Part shown: positions 17,149 to 25,659 of the stretch, piece by piece | Numbering within the stretch: the stretch's first letter is position 1 | Layout: each line of letters begins with the position of its first letter | NCBI RefSeq assembly: GCF_004011825.1 | Contig: NZ_RKLO01000005.1 | Coordinates: forward strand, 124,001-188,000 | From: Rhodococcus xishaensis | GTDB taxonomy: Bacteria > Actinomycetota > Actinomycetes > Mycobacteriales > Mycobacteriaceae | DNA: 64,000 nt | Reading direction: 5' to 3' | Notes under the pieces: generated by a model | What the model was told of the DNA's origin: nothing | What the model saw: only the letters and a program-made list of their open reading frames with translations | Databases searched by the model: none | Program-made: the position numbers and the translations under genes

Positions 17149-17972
17149 ATCGGCAGGACCACGTCCGTGATGAATGCGTCACGGACCCAGCTCACGAACA
17201 GGTCCCACGCCCCGGTGACCAACGCGATGCCGACCATGATCAACAAGATCCCGCCGAAGACCTGGATCGCCCGGCTGTTGCGGCGCAGCCAGCCGACACC
17301 GGCCAGTGCGCGCGCCGAGCCCAGCGCCACCAGCACGAAGGGGAGCCCGAGCCCGATGCAGTAGGCGACGATCAGGGCGACGCCGCGTGCTGCCGTCGCG
17401 CCCTCGGTACCGGCCGCCACCGACAGGACCCCGGCGAGCGTCGGACCCAGGCAAGGCGTCCAACCGAGTGCGAACACCCCTCCGAGCAACGGGGCACCCG
17501 CCAACCCCGAGACCTGTCGCGGCGCGAACCGGGTGTCCTTCTGCAGGACCGGGATCAGCCCCACGAACGCCAGGCCCATCACGATCGTGACGACGCCACC
17601 GACCCGCTGGAGGACCTCCCGGTTGAGCGCGAGTGCCTCGATGGCACCGAAGACGGTCGCAGTCGCCAGCACGAAGACGACGGTGAATCCGAGGACGAAC
17701 AGACCGGCGGCCCCGGCGACGCGCAGTCGGCCGTCGCGCAGAGTCTTGGTCCGGGTGTGCGCCTCCGCCGTAGTCACGGCCGGCGCCTCCGCCCCGACCA
17801 CCCCGGCCAGGTACGACACGTAGCCAGGAACGAGTGGCACGACGCACGGTGAGGCGAAGGAGACCAGACCGGCGAGCACACACGCGCCCAGCGCGAGCAG
17901 CAACGGTCCGGTCGAAGCGGTCTGCTGGAACGCCTCACCGATGCCGGCCAGAAATACCGTGTCCTGGGTCAT
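17145..17972 (-). CDS. ccdA: Thiol-disulfide transporter CcdA
   Basis: A 275-residue membrane protein of the CcdA/DsbD family with six predicted helices. The redox-active cysteines lie in [17 protein letters not shown] (helix 1) and [12 protein letters not shown] (helix 4). It moves reducing equivalents from cytoplasmic thioredoxin to the outside so that apocytochrome c CXXCH cysteines stay reduced for heme attachment. It overlaps the thioredoxin-like gene upstream and resB downstream by 4 bp each. Confidence 0.94.
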   Translation of the reverse strand: MTQDTVFLAGIGEAFQQTASTGPLLLALGACVLAGLVSFASPCVVPLVPGYVSYLAGVVGAEAPAVTTAEAHTRTKTLRDGRLRVAGAAGLFVLGFTVVFVLATATVFGAIEALALNREVLQRVGGVVTIVMGLAFVGLIPVLQKDTRFAPRQVSGLAGAPLLGGVFALGWTPCLGPTLAGVLSVAAGTEGATAARGVALIVAYCIGLGLPFVLVALGSARALAGVGWLRRNSRAIQVFGGILLIMVGIALVTGAWDLFVSWVRDAFITDVVLPI

Positions 17973-18583
17973 GCCTGATCCTGCGGTTCCTGCGCGATCC
18001 GTTCCACGACCGGCTGCAGGTCCTCGGCCAGCAGTTCCTTCAAGTAGACGGCCGCAACGCGATGCTCACGGTCCAGCACGATCGTGGTCGGCACGACGCT
18101 GGTCGGGTAGTTCTTCCCGAGCATCATCAGCGTGCGGAACTCGGGGTCGTAGATCGAGGGATAGGGCACGTTGTAGTTGACGTGGAAGTCCTGAGCCTTG
18201 CTCTTCGTCGGATCCTTGACGTTGATGCCGAGGAACTGGACGCCGAGATCCTTGGTGTTCTGGTACACCGTCTCGAGATCGTCGGCCTCAGCACGGCACG
18301 GGGCGCACCACTGGCCCCATACGTTGAGCACCACGACCTGTCCCTCGTAGTCGGACAACGATGTGGTCTTGCCTTCGGTCATCAGGTCCGGACCCGAGAC
18401 GTTGCCCGCCTTGCCGCGATCGGAGGGCGGATCGTAGAACAACTCGGTCTTGCCACCCGGCGAGACGAACACGAAGGTGCCGCCCTGCGCGACTGCGTCA
18501 CTGCCAGTGGCGCAGCCGGCGATAACCGCGGCGAGGGCGGCCGAGCAGGCCGCCGCGGCCAAACGTAGAGAAAGGAACCTCAT
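17969..18583 (-). CDS. TlpA/ResA-like thioredoxin-fold lipoprotein
   Basis: A 204-residue protein. A signal sequence ends in the lipobox AVIAGC (Cys24), so it is anchored outside the membrane. The thioredoxin-fold domain follows with the active site WCAPC (Cys93, Cys96) and the cis-proline segment VVPTTIV. It takes electrons from CcdA to reduce apocytochrome c cysteines. ATG 18583 overlaps the TGA of the upstream phosphatase gene. The M. tuberculosis counterpart is Rv0526 (recalled). Confidence 0.9.
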   Translation of the reverse strand: MRFLSLRLAAAACSAALAAVIAGCATGSDAVAQGGTFVFVSPGGKTELFYDPPSDRGKAGNVSGPDLMTEGKTTSLSDYEGQVVVLNVWGQWCAPCRAEADDLETVYQNTKDLGVQFLGINVKDPTKSKAQDFHVNYNVPYPSIYDPEFRTLMMLGKNYPTSVVPTTIVLDREHRVAAVYLKELLAEDLQPVVERIAQEPQDQA

Positions 18584-19254
18584 GCGCCGGTCACCCTCGG
18601 GTCGGACGCACCGGCCGGCTCGGAGTAGATGATGTCGACGAGTGTGTCGCCCTCGTAGACCAGAGACGTCAACGACGCGAGCCCGCACTGCCGGTTGCGT
18701 GGGTCGTGCCAGAGCCGCTCGCCCTGCAGGAAGCGGCGCAATGTCCACACGGGCAGCTGGTGGCTGACGCACACGGCCTCGTGACCCGCCGCGGCAACAC
18801 GAGCGGCGTTGACGGCGGCGAGCATGCGGTGCGCGATCTGCAGGTAGGGCTCCCCCCACGACGGGGTGAACGGATCACGCAGCTTCCACCAGTGCCGTGG
18901 GCGGCGCAGCGCACCGTCGCCGACGGACACCTTGAGGCCCTCGAAGTCGTTGGCGGCCTCGATGAGGTTGGCGTCGGTCCCGATCGGCAGCCCGTGCTTC
19001 TCCGCGATCGGCGCGGCGGTCTCCTGCGCTCGCTGCAGCGGCGACGCGACAACGTGAGTGATGTCGTGGTCGGCGAGCGCCAAGGCGACGGTACGGGCCT
19101 GCGCTTCACCGTTCGTGGACAGCCGAAAGTTCGGGAGACGTCCGTAGAGGATTCCGCTCGGGTTGTGCACCTCTCCGTGCCGGAGCACGTGGACGATGGT
19201 GCGGGTGTCGGAGTGCCTGTGGTCGGCAGCGCTCGCGTTGTCGGCGTCGGTCAC
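18580..19254 (-). CDS. Histidine phosphatase (phosphoglycerate mutase-like) superfamily protein
   Basis: A 224-residue protein with the catalytic motif LRHGEVHN near residue 25 and the second histidine in CVSHQLPV near 168. Many such proteins are phosphatases of small metabolites or proteins, not true mutases; the substrate is unknown. AGGGA precedes the GTG at 19254. It lies between hemL and the cytochrome c genes and overlaps the thioredoxin-like gene, as in the mycobacterial order (Rv0525, recalled). Confidence 0.85.
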   Translation of the reverse strand: MTDADNASAADHRHSDTRTIVHVLRHGEVHNPSGILYGRLPNFRLSTNGEAQARTVALALADHDITHVVASPLQRAQETAAPIAEKHGLPIGTDANLIEAANDFEGLKVSVGDGALRRPRHWWKLRDPFTPSWGEPYLQIAHRMLAAVNAARVAAAGHEAVCVSHQLPVWTLRRFLQGERLWHDPRNRQCGLASLTSLVYEGDTLVDIIYSEPAGASDPRVTGA

Positions 19255-19312
19255 GTTGTGGTCCCTGCGTTTCGGTTGTCAGCCAGTTGCGGTTGTCAGT
19301 CTGCGCTGCGGC

Positions 19313-20647
19313 TCAGTTCTGTGCTGCGGCGGCGGCCTTGGCCGCATGCGGGGCGGCGTCGGCGATCTTCGAAAAGGCGTCGTCGTCGAGGGCCGACGAG
19401 ACGAACCATGCCTCGAATGCACTCGGCGGAGCGTAAACACCGCGCGAGAGCAGGGCATGGAAGAAGTCGGGGAACCGCCCTGTGTCTGCGGCCTTGGCCT
19501 CGGCGTAGTTCGTAACCGGGTCCGCGGAGAAGAACACGCTCACCAGGTTTCCGGCGAACTGGACGCGATGTGGGACGCCCTCGGCGGCGAGCGCGTCGCC
19601 GAGCAGTGCGCCGAGCGTCCGCGCGTTGCGCTCGAGCGCGGCGTAGACGGCGTCGTCGGCGGCGCGCAGACTCGCCAGGCCGGCGGCTACGGCAACCGGG
19701 TTTCCGGACAGTGTGCCGGCCTGGTAGACGGGGCCGGACGGGGCCAGTCTGCTCATGACGTCGGCCCGGCCACCGAATGCGGCGGCAGGCAGCCCACCAC
19801 TCATGACTTTGCCGAACGTGTAGAGGTCACCGGCGACGCCGTCGCGGCCGAACCACCCGGAACGGCTGACACGGAACCCAGTCATGACCTCGTCCATGAT
19901 CAGCAGCGCACCGTGCTCAGCGGTGATCGCGCGCAGGCCCTCGTTGAAACCCGGCAGCGGAGCGACCGCACCCATGTTGCCGGCGGCGGCCTCGGTGATG
20001 ACGCAAGCGATCTCGCCGGGGTTCGCGGCGAATGCGGCTCGTACGGCCTCGATGTCGTTGTAGGGCAGGACGATGGTGTCCTCGGCCTGCGCTCCGGTCA
20101 CCCCGGGCGACGTCGGCAGACCGAAGGTGGCCAGCCCCGAACCGGCGTCCGCGAGCAACGCGTCGACGTGCCCGTGGTAGCAGCCGGAGAACTTGACGAC
20201 CTTGGAGCGGCCGGTGAAGCCGCGGGCCAGACGCACCGCACTCATGGTGGCCTCGGTGCCGGAGTTGACCAGGCGAACCTGCTCGACCGGTGCGACGCGG
20301 CTGACGATCTCCTCGGCGAGCGCGATCTCACCCTCGGTGGGCGCGCCGAACGACATCCCCGTCGTCGCGGCCTTCTGCACGGCTTCGACGATGGCCGGGT
20401 GCGCGTGGCCGAGGATCATCGGGCCCCACGAGCACACCAGGTCGACGTACTCGTTGCCATCGACGTCGGTGAGCGTGCAGCCGGATGCCTCTGCGATGAA
20501 ACGGGGAGCGCCGCCGACGGAACCGAACGCACGTACCGGGGAGTTGACACCGCCGGGAATGACCTTGGACGCCCTGCCGAAGAGCTCAGAAGAACGGGCA
20601 TCACGAAAGTCGGGTCCCGCACCGGACCCGCTGGAGGCAGCACTCAC
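19313..20647 (-). CDS. hemL: Glutamate-1-semialdehyde 2,1-aminomutase HemL
   Basis: A 444-residue class III PLP aminotransferase-fold enzyme that converts glutamate-1-semialdehyde to 5-aminolevulinate, the second step of the C5 heme pathway begun by HemA in this window. The PLP lysine is Lys280 in [21 protein letters not shown] and the region around [15 protein letters not shown] are typical. TGGAGG lies just before the GTG at 20647. It heads the leftward run into the cytochrome c maturation genes, linking heme supply and use. Confidence 0.95.
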   Translation of the reverse strand: MSAASSGSGAGPDFRDARSSELFGRASKVIPGGVNSPVRAFGSVGGAPRFIAEASGCTLTDVDGNEYVDLVCSWGPMILGHAHPAIVEAVQKAATTGMSFGAPTEGEIALAEEIVSRVAPVEQVRLVNSGTEATMSAVRLARGFTGRSKVVKFSGCYHGHVDALLADAGSGLATFGLPTSPGVTGAQAEDTIVLPYNDIEAVRAAFAANPGEIACVITEAAAGNMGAVAPLPGFNEGLRAITAEHGALLIMDEVMTGFRVSRSGWFGRDGVAGDLYTFGKVMSGGLPAAAFGGRADVMSRLAPSGPVYQAGTLSGNPVAVAAGLASLRAADDAVYAALERNARTLGALLGDALAAEGVPHRVQFAGNLVSVFFSADPVTNYAEAKAADTGRFPDFFHALLSRGVYAPPSAFEAWFVSSALDDDAFSKIADAAPHAAKAAAAAQN

Positions 20648-20736
20648 GCCTCCAGTGTCCCAGTTCTTTCGAATTCGACAACGACAGGCTGTAGGAGGTG
20701 GCCGGAATCACACAGTTCGCGAGCGCCTCGCCGCGA

Positions 20737-21897
20737 CTACGCACCCGACGGCGCGACGTGGAGCACCTTGTCGTCCGAACCGTTGTCGGTGGTGATCAGC
20801 AGGCTGCCGTCGGGCATGCGAGTGGCCGAGCGCAAGCGACCGTATTCGTCGGTGAGCGCTGAATGCGTCGCGACGACATTCTCGCCGTCGTCCGACAACT
20901 TCAGGAACAGCAGCTCCTGCTCCTTCTGACTGGTGACGGCGAGCGCGCCGTCCCACTCACCCCAGCTCGCGCCGGAGACGAAAGTGCCGCCGGGCGTCGC
21001 GATCGTCGGCGTTCCGGAACTCCACACGGCCGCGACGGCACCCGGTACCCGGTCCGGGTCGGTCATGGGCACGCTCTCGTCGTATATGCCCGGCTCGCGA
21101 TCCGGCCGCCAGCCGTAGTTGTTGCCGGCCTGCAGGAGGTTCACCTCGTCGTCGCGATGGGTGCCCTGTTCGATGCTGTAGAGCCGCCCGGTGCCCGGCT
21201 GCAACGCCAGGCCTTGTACGTTGCGATGCCCGAGCGTGAACAGCGGGCTTTCGGGGTCGGGGTTCCCCGCCGCCGGGGTTCCGTCGGTGTTGATGTGCAG
21301 CACCTTGCCGCCCAGGGAGTTCCGATCTTGCGGCGCGGTCGGTGACGTCGCATCACCCGTGCCCACGTACAGAGTGCCGTCCGGATGGGCGAGGATACGG
21401 CAGCCGCCGTGACGTCCATCGGCAGCCGTCGGCATTCCCGTCAGGACGTCGCCGGTGCGAGTGAGGGCGGTCCATCCCGGATCCACCGTCCACGACACGA
21501 CGCGGATGTCGGTGCCGCTGCCGGTGTCGACGGATTCGCCACCGTCGCTTCGATGCCCTTGGCACGTGTAGATCGTCCGACTGGTCGCGAAGTCGGTGGC
21601 CAGCGCTATGCCCATGAAACCGGTCTCACCCTGGGCGTACAGATCCGACAGGTCCGCGGTTACCTCGCCGACGCTGCCATCGGCCCGCTTGACCACGAAC
21701 CGGCCTGCACGTTCGCCGGTAAGGATCGCGCCGTCCGGGGCTGCCACCACGTCCCACGGATTCTCGAGATCGTTCATGACCGTGGTGACGTCGAGCGCCG
21801 GAAACGACGGCGTCGGTTCGGCGCAGGCCGTTGGCGCGACGACGATTCCGATGACCGCCATCGCACCGATACCTGCCCGTCGAACCGGTGCACGCAC
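20737..21897 (-). CDS. PQQ-dependent soluble aldose/glucose dehydrogenase-like protein
   Basis: A 386-residue secreted beta-propeller protein of the GSDH family (sorbosone/glucose dehydrogenase type). LENPWDVVAAPDGAILTGER, GHRNVQGLALQPGTG and EQGTHRDDEVNLLQAGNNYG match the conserved blades and active-site region. The N-terminus has a signal-like helix ending near TACAEP, which could be a weak lipobox. GTG 21897 has GGGAGG upstream. It would oxidise aldoses outside the membrane if PQQ is available; no PQQ synthesis genes are in the window. It interrupts the recalled mycobacterial hem order. Confidence 0.85.
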   Translation of the reverse strand: MRAPVRRAGIGAMAVIGIVVAPTACAEPTPSFPALDVTTVMNDLENPWDVVAAPDGAILTGERAGRFVVKRADGSVGEVTADLSDLYAQGETGFMGIALATDFATSRTIYTCQGHRSDGGESVDTGSGTDIRVVSWTVDPGWTALTRTGDVLTGMPTAADGRHGGCRILAHPDGTLYVGTGDATSPTAPQDRNSLGGKVLHINTDGTPAAGNPDPESPLFTLGHRNVQGLALQPGTGRLYSIEQGTHRDDEVNLLQAGNNYGWRPDREPGIYDESVPMTDPDRVPGAVAAVWSSGTPTIATPGGTFVSGASWGEWDGALAVTSQKEQELLFLKLSDDGENVVATHSALTDEYGRLRSATRMPDGSLLITTDNGSDDKVLHVAPSGA

Positions 21898-21976
21898 GAA
21901 TAGGCCTCCCTGTCGACTGCCGATTCGTGCACAGCCTACGACAGCGCCATCGCGGACGCGATGAACCACACGGTGG

Positions 21977-22180
21977 TTACTGGACCAACTCGTATCCCGC
22001 CTCCGCGACCGCGGCGGCGACGGCGATGGTGTCCATCGGCACATCGCTAGTCACGACGACACGTCCGGACGCCACGTCGACGTCGACGGCGGTCACCCCG
22101 GACAGCTCGCTGATCTCCTCTGTGACCGCGGAGGCGCAGTGCTGGCAGGTCATGCCCTTGACGATGTAGGTGTGCTCCAT
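21977..22180 (-). CDS. copZ: CopZ-like heavy-metal-associated copper chaperone
   Basis: A 67-residue HMA-domain protein with the Cu(I) site GMTCQHCASAV (MTCxxC at about residues 10-15) and the usual ferredoxin-like pattern (VDVASGRVVVTSD). It would bind Cu(I) in the cytoplasm and hand it to an exporter or sensor. ATG 22180 was chosen for its GAGGAGG RBS. It is 31 bp downstream of csoR and surely co-transcribed. No copper-exporting ATPase is in the window, which is unusual for a csoR-copZ pair. Confidence 0.92.
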   Translation of the reverse strand: MEHTYIVKGMTCQHCASAVTEEISELSGVTAVDVDVASGRVVVTSDVPMDTIAVAAAVAEAGYELVQ

Positions 22181-22211
22181 CGGGGCCTCCTCATCCACGA
22201 TCGCCAAGCGG

Positions 22212-22496
22212 TCAGGATTTGACCAGACGGGCGACCGCATCGGAAGCCTCTTTGACCTTCGCGTCGGCTTCCGGGCCGCCCTTCTTCGCGGCCTCGACGA
22301 CGCATCCCGCGAGGTGTGCCTCGAGCAGCTTCAACGACACCGACTGCAGCGCCGACGTGGCCGCCGACACCTGGGTGAGCACGTCGATGCAGTAACGATC
22401 GTCCGCGACCATGCGCGAGATGCCCTGCACCTGTCCCTCAATGCGCCGCAGACGCTTGAGCAGGTCCTCCTGCTGCGAGCTGTATCCGTTGTTCAT
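22212..22496 (-). CDS. csoR: CsoR-family copper-sensing repressor
   Basis: A 94-residue all-helical repressor. The Cu(I) ligands of CsoR are present in order: Cys in DDRYCIDVLTQ, His and Cys in LLEAHLAGCVV. RLRRIEGQVQGISRMV is the DNA-binding helix pattern. Copper binding releases it from GC-rich palindromes such as the one at 22508-22522. ATG 22496 is preceded by a TATCAT box 7 nt away, so the message may be leaderless. Confidence 0.93.
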   Translation of the reverse strand: MNNGYSSQQEDLLKRLRRIEGQVQGISRMVADDRYCIDVLTQVSAATSALQSVSLKLLEAHLAGCVVEAAKKGGPEADAKVKEASDAVARLVKS

Positions 22497-22503
22497 GCGT
22501 CCT

Positions 22504-22509
22504 ATGATA
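22504..22509 (-). promoter_or_regulatory. Candidate -10 box (TATCAT) of csoR-copZ
   Basis: TATCAT on the minus strand ends 7 nt before the csoR ATG and abuts the operator-like palindrome at 22508-22522, so bound CsoR would cover the promoter. Confidence 0.5.
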
Positions 22510-22522
22510 CCCCCTACGGGTA
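22508..22522. promoter_or_regulatory. Candidate CsoR operator
   Basis: TACCCCCTACGGGTA has inverted arms TACCC/GGGTA and resembles the TACCC-GGGTA type of CsoR operators. It occupies the 32-bp gap between the upstream gene and csoR. Confidence 0.6.
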
Positions 22523-22528
22523 CTTGCC

Positions 22529-22801
22529 CTATGGGGATCGCCGCGCGTAACGACGCAGAACGGCAAGCAGGAGTAGACCTGCGACGAGAACCGATGCGAG
22601 CGCCGCCGAAATCCATGCGCCCGAGTACCGCACTGACGTGAACGACGGCGTCCCGGGCGCTATGGGTTCGAACTCGACAGTAGTGACGCCTCGCGTCCAG
22701 CACACGACTGCGAGCACGAGTGCCACTGCAGCACCGAACGCCTCGGCGACCAGGACCACTGGGGCCGCGATCCCTCTGACCGTCGCGAGCGGCCGCTTCA
22801 C
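22529..22801 (-). CDS. Small two-helix membrane protein
   Basis: A 90-residue protein with two hydrophobic segments (about residues 10-33 and 60-82) and an Arg-rich C-terminus RRYARRSP. GTG 22801 overlaps the stop of the upstream gene (GTGA). I do not recognise the family. By location beside hemB-linked genes it may correspond to the small membrane proteins after hemB in mycobacteria. Confidence 0.55.
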   Translation of the reverse strand: MKRPLATVRGIAAPVVLVAEAFGAAVALVLAVVCWTRGVTTVEFEPIAPGTPSFTSVRYSGAWISAALASVLVAGLLLLAVLRRYARRSP

Positions 22802-23292
22802 GATGTACCCCGCACCCGAGCGAGCGCGTCGGTGAGCGCCACCCGCAGGCCGTCGTCGTCGCGAGCCCAAGCCTGTACCAGCGAGCCGTCACGCAGCCTC
22901 AGGCCGATCCCCTTGCGCCGCCGAGGCACACTCGACAGTTCCCCGAGACTGCGTGCGAACTCCCAGCGCTGCGGCTCGTCGGCGTAGGGGTCGGCCTTCG
23001 GCAGCACGGCGTCGATCTCGGCAAGGAGCAACTCCTCGGTACCCTGCCGCAACGAGGCCGCGCCCAACACAACACTCACGTGCCGACGCGCGGCGACCAC
23101 CTGCGCGTAGACGATGCCGGTGAGGATGACGGCGAACAGCGTCAATGCGAACCAGTGCACCACCGGCCCGGTCAGCAACTCGATCACGAGGGCCACGATG
23201 CAGAACACGGGGCCATAGGCGACGGTCCGCCAACGGGCGCCGGGCTCGATGAACAGCGGCTCAGTCGGACTGTCGGCGTTTGAACCACTCAC
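22798..23292 (-). CDS. DUF3093-like membrane-anchored protein
   Basis: A 164-residue protein: a short polar N-terminus, two transmembrane helices (about residues 22-65, starting WRTVAYGPVFCIVALVIELL), then a soluble domain with RRHVSVVLGAASLRQGTEEL and a final RDGSLVQAWARDD strand. The pattern resembles actinobacterial DUF3093 or PH-like proteins; function is unknown. GTG 23292 has GGGAGG 6 nt upstream and overlaps the previous gene by 32 bp in another frame. Confidence 0.55.
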   Translation of the reverse strand: MSGSNADSPTEPLFIEPGARWRTVAYGPVFCIVALVIELLTGPVVHWFALTLFAVILTGIVYAQVVAARRHVSVVLGAASLRQGTEELLLAEIDAVLPKADPYADEPQRWEFARSLGELSSVPRRRKGIGLRLRDGSLVQAWARDDDGLRVALTDALARVRGTS

Positions 23293-23695
23293 GCGCACCC
23301 TCCCGAAACACCAAAACGCATGCCACGACCAGCAGCAACGGAACCACGAGCAGCAACGGCGCAATCACCCCGACCGCCGACAGTGCAATCGCCGCCACCG
23401 CGAACACCGCCGACAGCAGCACCACGATATTGCGCAGGCGCGAATTGCCGGCCCGCACGGGCGCCGCGAGAAATCCTATGACGAGTCCGAACACCAGCGA
23501 CGCGATCCCGATTCCGCGCAGTAGCCCCACGAACGAGTCTGCGCCGGATCCGAGCCGTTCTTCGATTGCGTCGGCGGATGTCGTTATCGCCAGCAGACCG
23601 AGAAACACCATAGCGGCGGCGCAGACCACCCAGATCCAGTAGGCGACGGAGACCAGGCGCGGGGTCGACTCACTCACGACCTCATCCTGGTGCAT
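23261..23695 (-). CDS. Four-helix membrane protein of unknown function
   Basis: A 144-residue protein with about four hydrophobic helices, the first starting YWIWVVCAAAMVFLG, and a charged end REGAREWFKRRQSD. ATG 23695 is chosen without a strong RBS; an upstream in-frame start would add 12 residues. It lies in the chain of small membrane genes between hemB and csoR and overlaps the following gene. Confidence 0.55.
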   Translation of the reverse strand: MHQDEVVSESTPRLVSVAYWIWVVCAAAMVFLGLLAITTSADAIEERLGSGADSFVGLLRGIGIASLVFGLVIGFLAAPVRAGNSRLRNIVVLLSAVFAVAAIALSAVGVIAPLLLVVPLLLVVACVLVFREGAREWFKRRQSD

Positions 23696-23720
23696 CGACT
23701 GCTCGCCGACGAGGCAGGGC

Positions 23721-23837
23721 TCAGCGGACAAGGGCGCCCGATACGACCAGGAGAACGAGTGTCACCAGTCCGAACAGCGCGAACAGGGCGATCCACAGCA
23801 GTTCCCGTCGTCTTCCTGGTCCGTGCTCGACACGCAT
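23721..23837 (-). CDS. 38-residue single-pass membrane protein
   Basis: A short ORF, ATG 23837 to TGA 23721: an N-terminus rich in Arg (MRVEHGPGRRRELL), then one hydrophobic helix (WIALFALFGLVTLVLLVV) and a short Arg-ending tail. GGGAG lies 5 nt before the ATG, good evidence of translation. The next gene starts 25 nt downstream in the same direction. A CRP/Rex-like palindrome lies 36 bp upstream. It is too short for family assignment. Tiny membrane proteins of this shape often modulate a larger membrane complex; that role is speculation here. Confidence 0.6.
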   Translation of the reverse strand: MRVEHGPGRRRELLWIALFALFGLVTLVLLVVSGALVR

Positions 23838-23872
23838 CACTACTCCCTGAACGAATCCGAACACCGGGTCAA

Positions 23873-23888
23873 TGTGACGTGCTTCACA
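23873..23888. promoter_or_regulatory. CRP/GlxR- or Rex-like palindrome
   Basis: TGTGACGTGCTTCACA is a perfect TGTGA-N6-TCACA, the CRP/GlxR consensus, and also matches 11 of 12 half-site bases of the Rex operator TGTGAA-N4-TTCACA. It lies between the four-helix protein gene downstream of hemB and the 38-residue ORF, upstream of the latter. Confidence 0.55.
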
Positions 23889-23946
23889 CTACAGGGAGAG
23901 GTGGGTCCGAATCTCCGCGTCGCGATCCGCGCCTCCTCCACAGCAG

Positions 23947-24573
23947 TCAGCGCGACGGTGGAAGTTTCCCGAAGTACTCGTTGGAGCCTTGGCGGTACAT
24001 CAGCACGATCGCACCTACCGCCATCACAGCCTGCAAGATCCCTGCACCGCCCATGACGAGCGCCGCGGTCCCGCTGGCCGGCCCCGCACCGACAATCGTT
24101 TGCAGCGCCGAGAACAGAACGAACGCACCGGCCATCGTCAACAGCATGCGGGCCCAATTCCTGCCACGGCGCATCTTGAACGCGAACAGCACAGTCAATC
24201 CGCCCAGCACGACTGTGAGGAGGATGCCGGTGCCGACGAGCCCGATCGCCATCAGCTGCTCGGCCTGCGCACGCGTCAAATCCTGGCCCGACTGGGAGGC
24301 GACGTCGTCCACCAATTGGTCGATGAACGAGGCCCGGTCGTTGTAGATGAACAGCAGCGCCGCAACCAGTTGGACCACGCCGAGAGCTGCGACGACCAAC
24401 CACAGCTGGAAGGCCGTGACGATATCGGCGGGCACCGGCTTGTGCTGTCCCGTGGGCGGCATTGGATCCTGCCCCGCCGGCTGGTGCGGTCCCGCCGGGT
24501 GGCGCGGAGTACCCGGCCACGGGTCGGGCTGCCCCGGTTGCTGCTGGTTCTGCCCCGGCCACTGCTCGGTCAT
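23947..24573 (-). CDS. Proline/glutamine-rich four-helix membrane protein
   Basis: A 208-residue protein: about 50 N-terminal residues rich in Pro, Gln and Gly, then four transmembrane helices (first LWLVVAALGVVQLVAALLFIY) with a polar loop of about 30 residues after helix 1. ATG 24573 overlaps the hemB stop (ATGA), so it is translated with hemB. The layout is common in actinobacterial membrane proteins next to hemB (compare Rv0513/Rv0514, recalled). Function is unknown. Confidence 0.65.
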   Translation of the reverse strand: MTEQWPGQNQQQPGQPDPWPGTPRHPAGPHQPAGQDPMPPTGQHKPVPADIVTAFQLWLVVAALGVVQLVAALLFIYNDRASFIDQLVDDVASQSGQDLTRAQAEQLMAIGLVGTGILLTVVLGGLTVLFAFKMRRGRNWARMLLTMAGAFVLFSALQTIVGAGPASGTAALVMGGAGILQAVMAVGAIVLMYRQGSNEYFGKLPPSR

Positions 24574-25634
24574 GACAGCCACCCCGCGGCCTCGGCGGCC
24601 CAGTAGGTCAGCACGATGTCGGCCCCGGCGCGGCGGATGCTCAGCAGCGACTCGAGGACGGCGGCGTCGCGGTCTATCCAACCGTTCTGTGCGGCCGCGG
24701 TGATCATCGCGTACTCGCCGGAAATCTGGTACGCGGCCACCGGAACCGGCGAACGGTCGGCGACCTCACGGAGCACGTCGAGATACGACATGGCAGGCTT
24801 CACCAGCACCAGATCGGCCCCTTCGGCGAGGTCTAGATCCACCTCGAGCAACGATTCGCGCCGGTTCGCCGAGTCCTGCTGGTATGTGCGGCGGTCACCT
24901 TCGAGGGACGAGCTGACAGCCTCGCGGAACGGGCCGTAGAACACCGACGCGTACTTGGCCGAGTACGCCAGCTGCCCGACGTCGGTGTGGCCGGCCGCGT
25001 CCAGACCCTTGCGGATCGCAGCGACCTGGCCATCCATCATCCCGCTGGGGCCGAGAAGGTGGGCACCGGCTTCTGCCTGAGCGATCGCCATCTCGACGTA
25101 CCGGGCCAGCGTGGCGTCGTTGTCGACGCGGCCATCGTCGGAGAGCACGCCGCAGTGTCCGTGCGAAGTGAACTCGTCGAGGCAGGTGTCCGCCATGAGG
25201 ACCGTCGCGTCGCCCAGTTCGGTCTTCAGCGCACCCAGACCGCGGTTGAGGATGCCGTCCGGGTCGGTCGCGCCGGAGCCGGCCTCGTCCTTGTCCTCCT
25301 CCCGGGGCACACCGAACAGCATCAGTCCACCCACACCCGCCTCGACCGCGTCGGTCGCGGCGGACCGGAGCGAGTCGAGCGTGTGCTGGACGACACCCGG
25401 CATGGACGAGATCGGCCGCGGATCGTCGATGCCGTCGGCGACGAACATCGGAAGCACCAGATGGCGCGGTTCGAGTGACGTCTCGGCAACCAACCGGCGC
25501 AACGCGACGGTGCCACGCAGCCGCCGCGGGCGGCGGGCGGGAAAGTCGCCGCTGCGTGCCGGAGACCCGTCGCGGCTTGCGGGAAAGCCGTCATGGCGGG
25601 CTGAAAAGAGGTTGTCGCGATGTGTGGGAAACAC
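24570..25634 (-). CDS. hemB: Delta-aminolevulinic acid dehydratase HemB
   Basis: A 354-residue porphobilinogen synthase that condenses two 5-aminolevulinate molecules. The metal site is ADTCLDEFTSHGHCG, and the active-site lysines lie in AYSAKYASVFYG and LVLVKPAMSYLD. GTG 25634 has AGGAGG about 11 nt upstream. The first 35 residues form an extension with imperfect repeats (SARHDGF, ASRDGSP, ARSGDFP) before the conserved RRLRGTVALRRLV. It is 25 bp downstream of the cobA/hemD fusion gene. Confidence 0.95.
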   Translation of the reverse strand: MFPTHRDNLFSARHDGFPASRDGSPARSGDFPARRPRRLRGTVALRRLVAETSLEPRHLVLPMFVADGIDDPRPISSMPGVVQHTLDSLRSAATDAVEAGVGGLMLFGVPREEDKDEAGSGATDPDGILNRGLGALKTELGDATVLMADTCLDEFTSHGHCGVLSDDGRVDNDATLARYVEMAIAQAEAGAHLLGPSGMMDGQVAAIRKGLDAAGHTDVGQLAYSAKYASVFYGPFREAVSSSLEGDRRTYQQDSANRRESLLEVDLDLAEGADLVLVKPAMSYLDVLREVADRSPVPVAAYQISGEYAMITAAAQNGWIDRDAAVLESLLSIRRAGADIVLTYWAAEAAGWLS

Positions 25635-25659
25635 GGGGCGGCTCTCCTCCTGACTTCGG

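Noticed and set aside
15430-17364. 644-codon plus-strand open frame
   Set aside because: Antisense to resB and ccdA; the composition is Arg/Glu/Gln-rich as in shadow frames of high-GC genes, and the minus-strand proteins are clear homologues.
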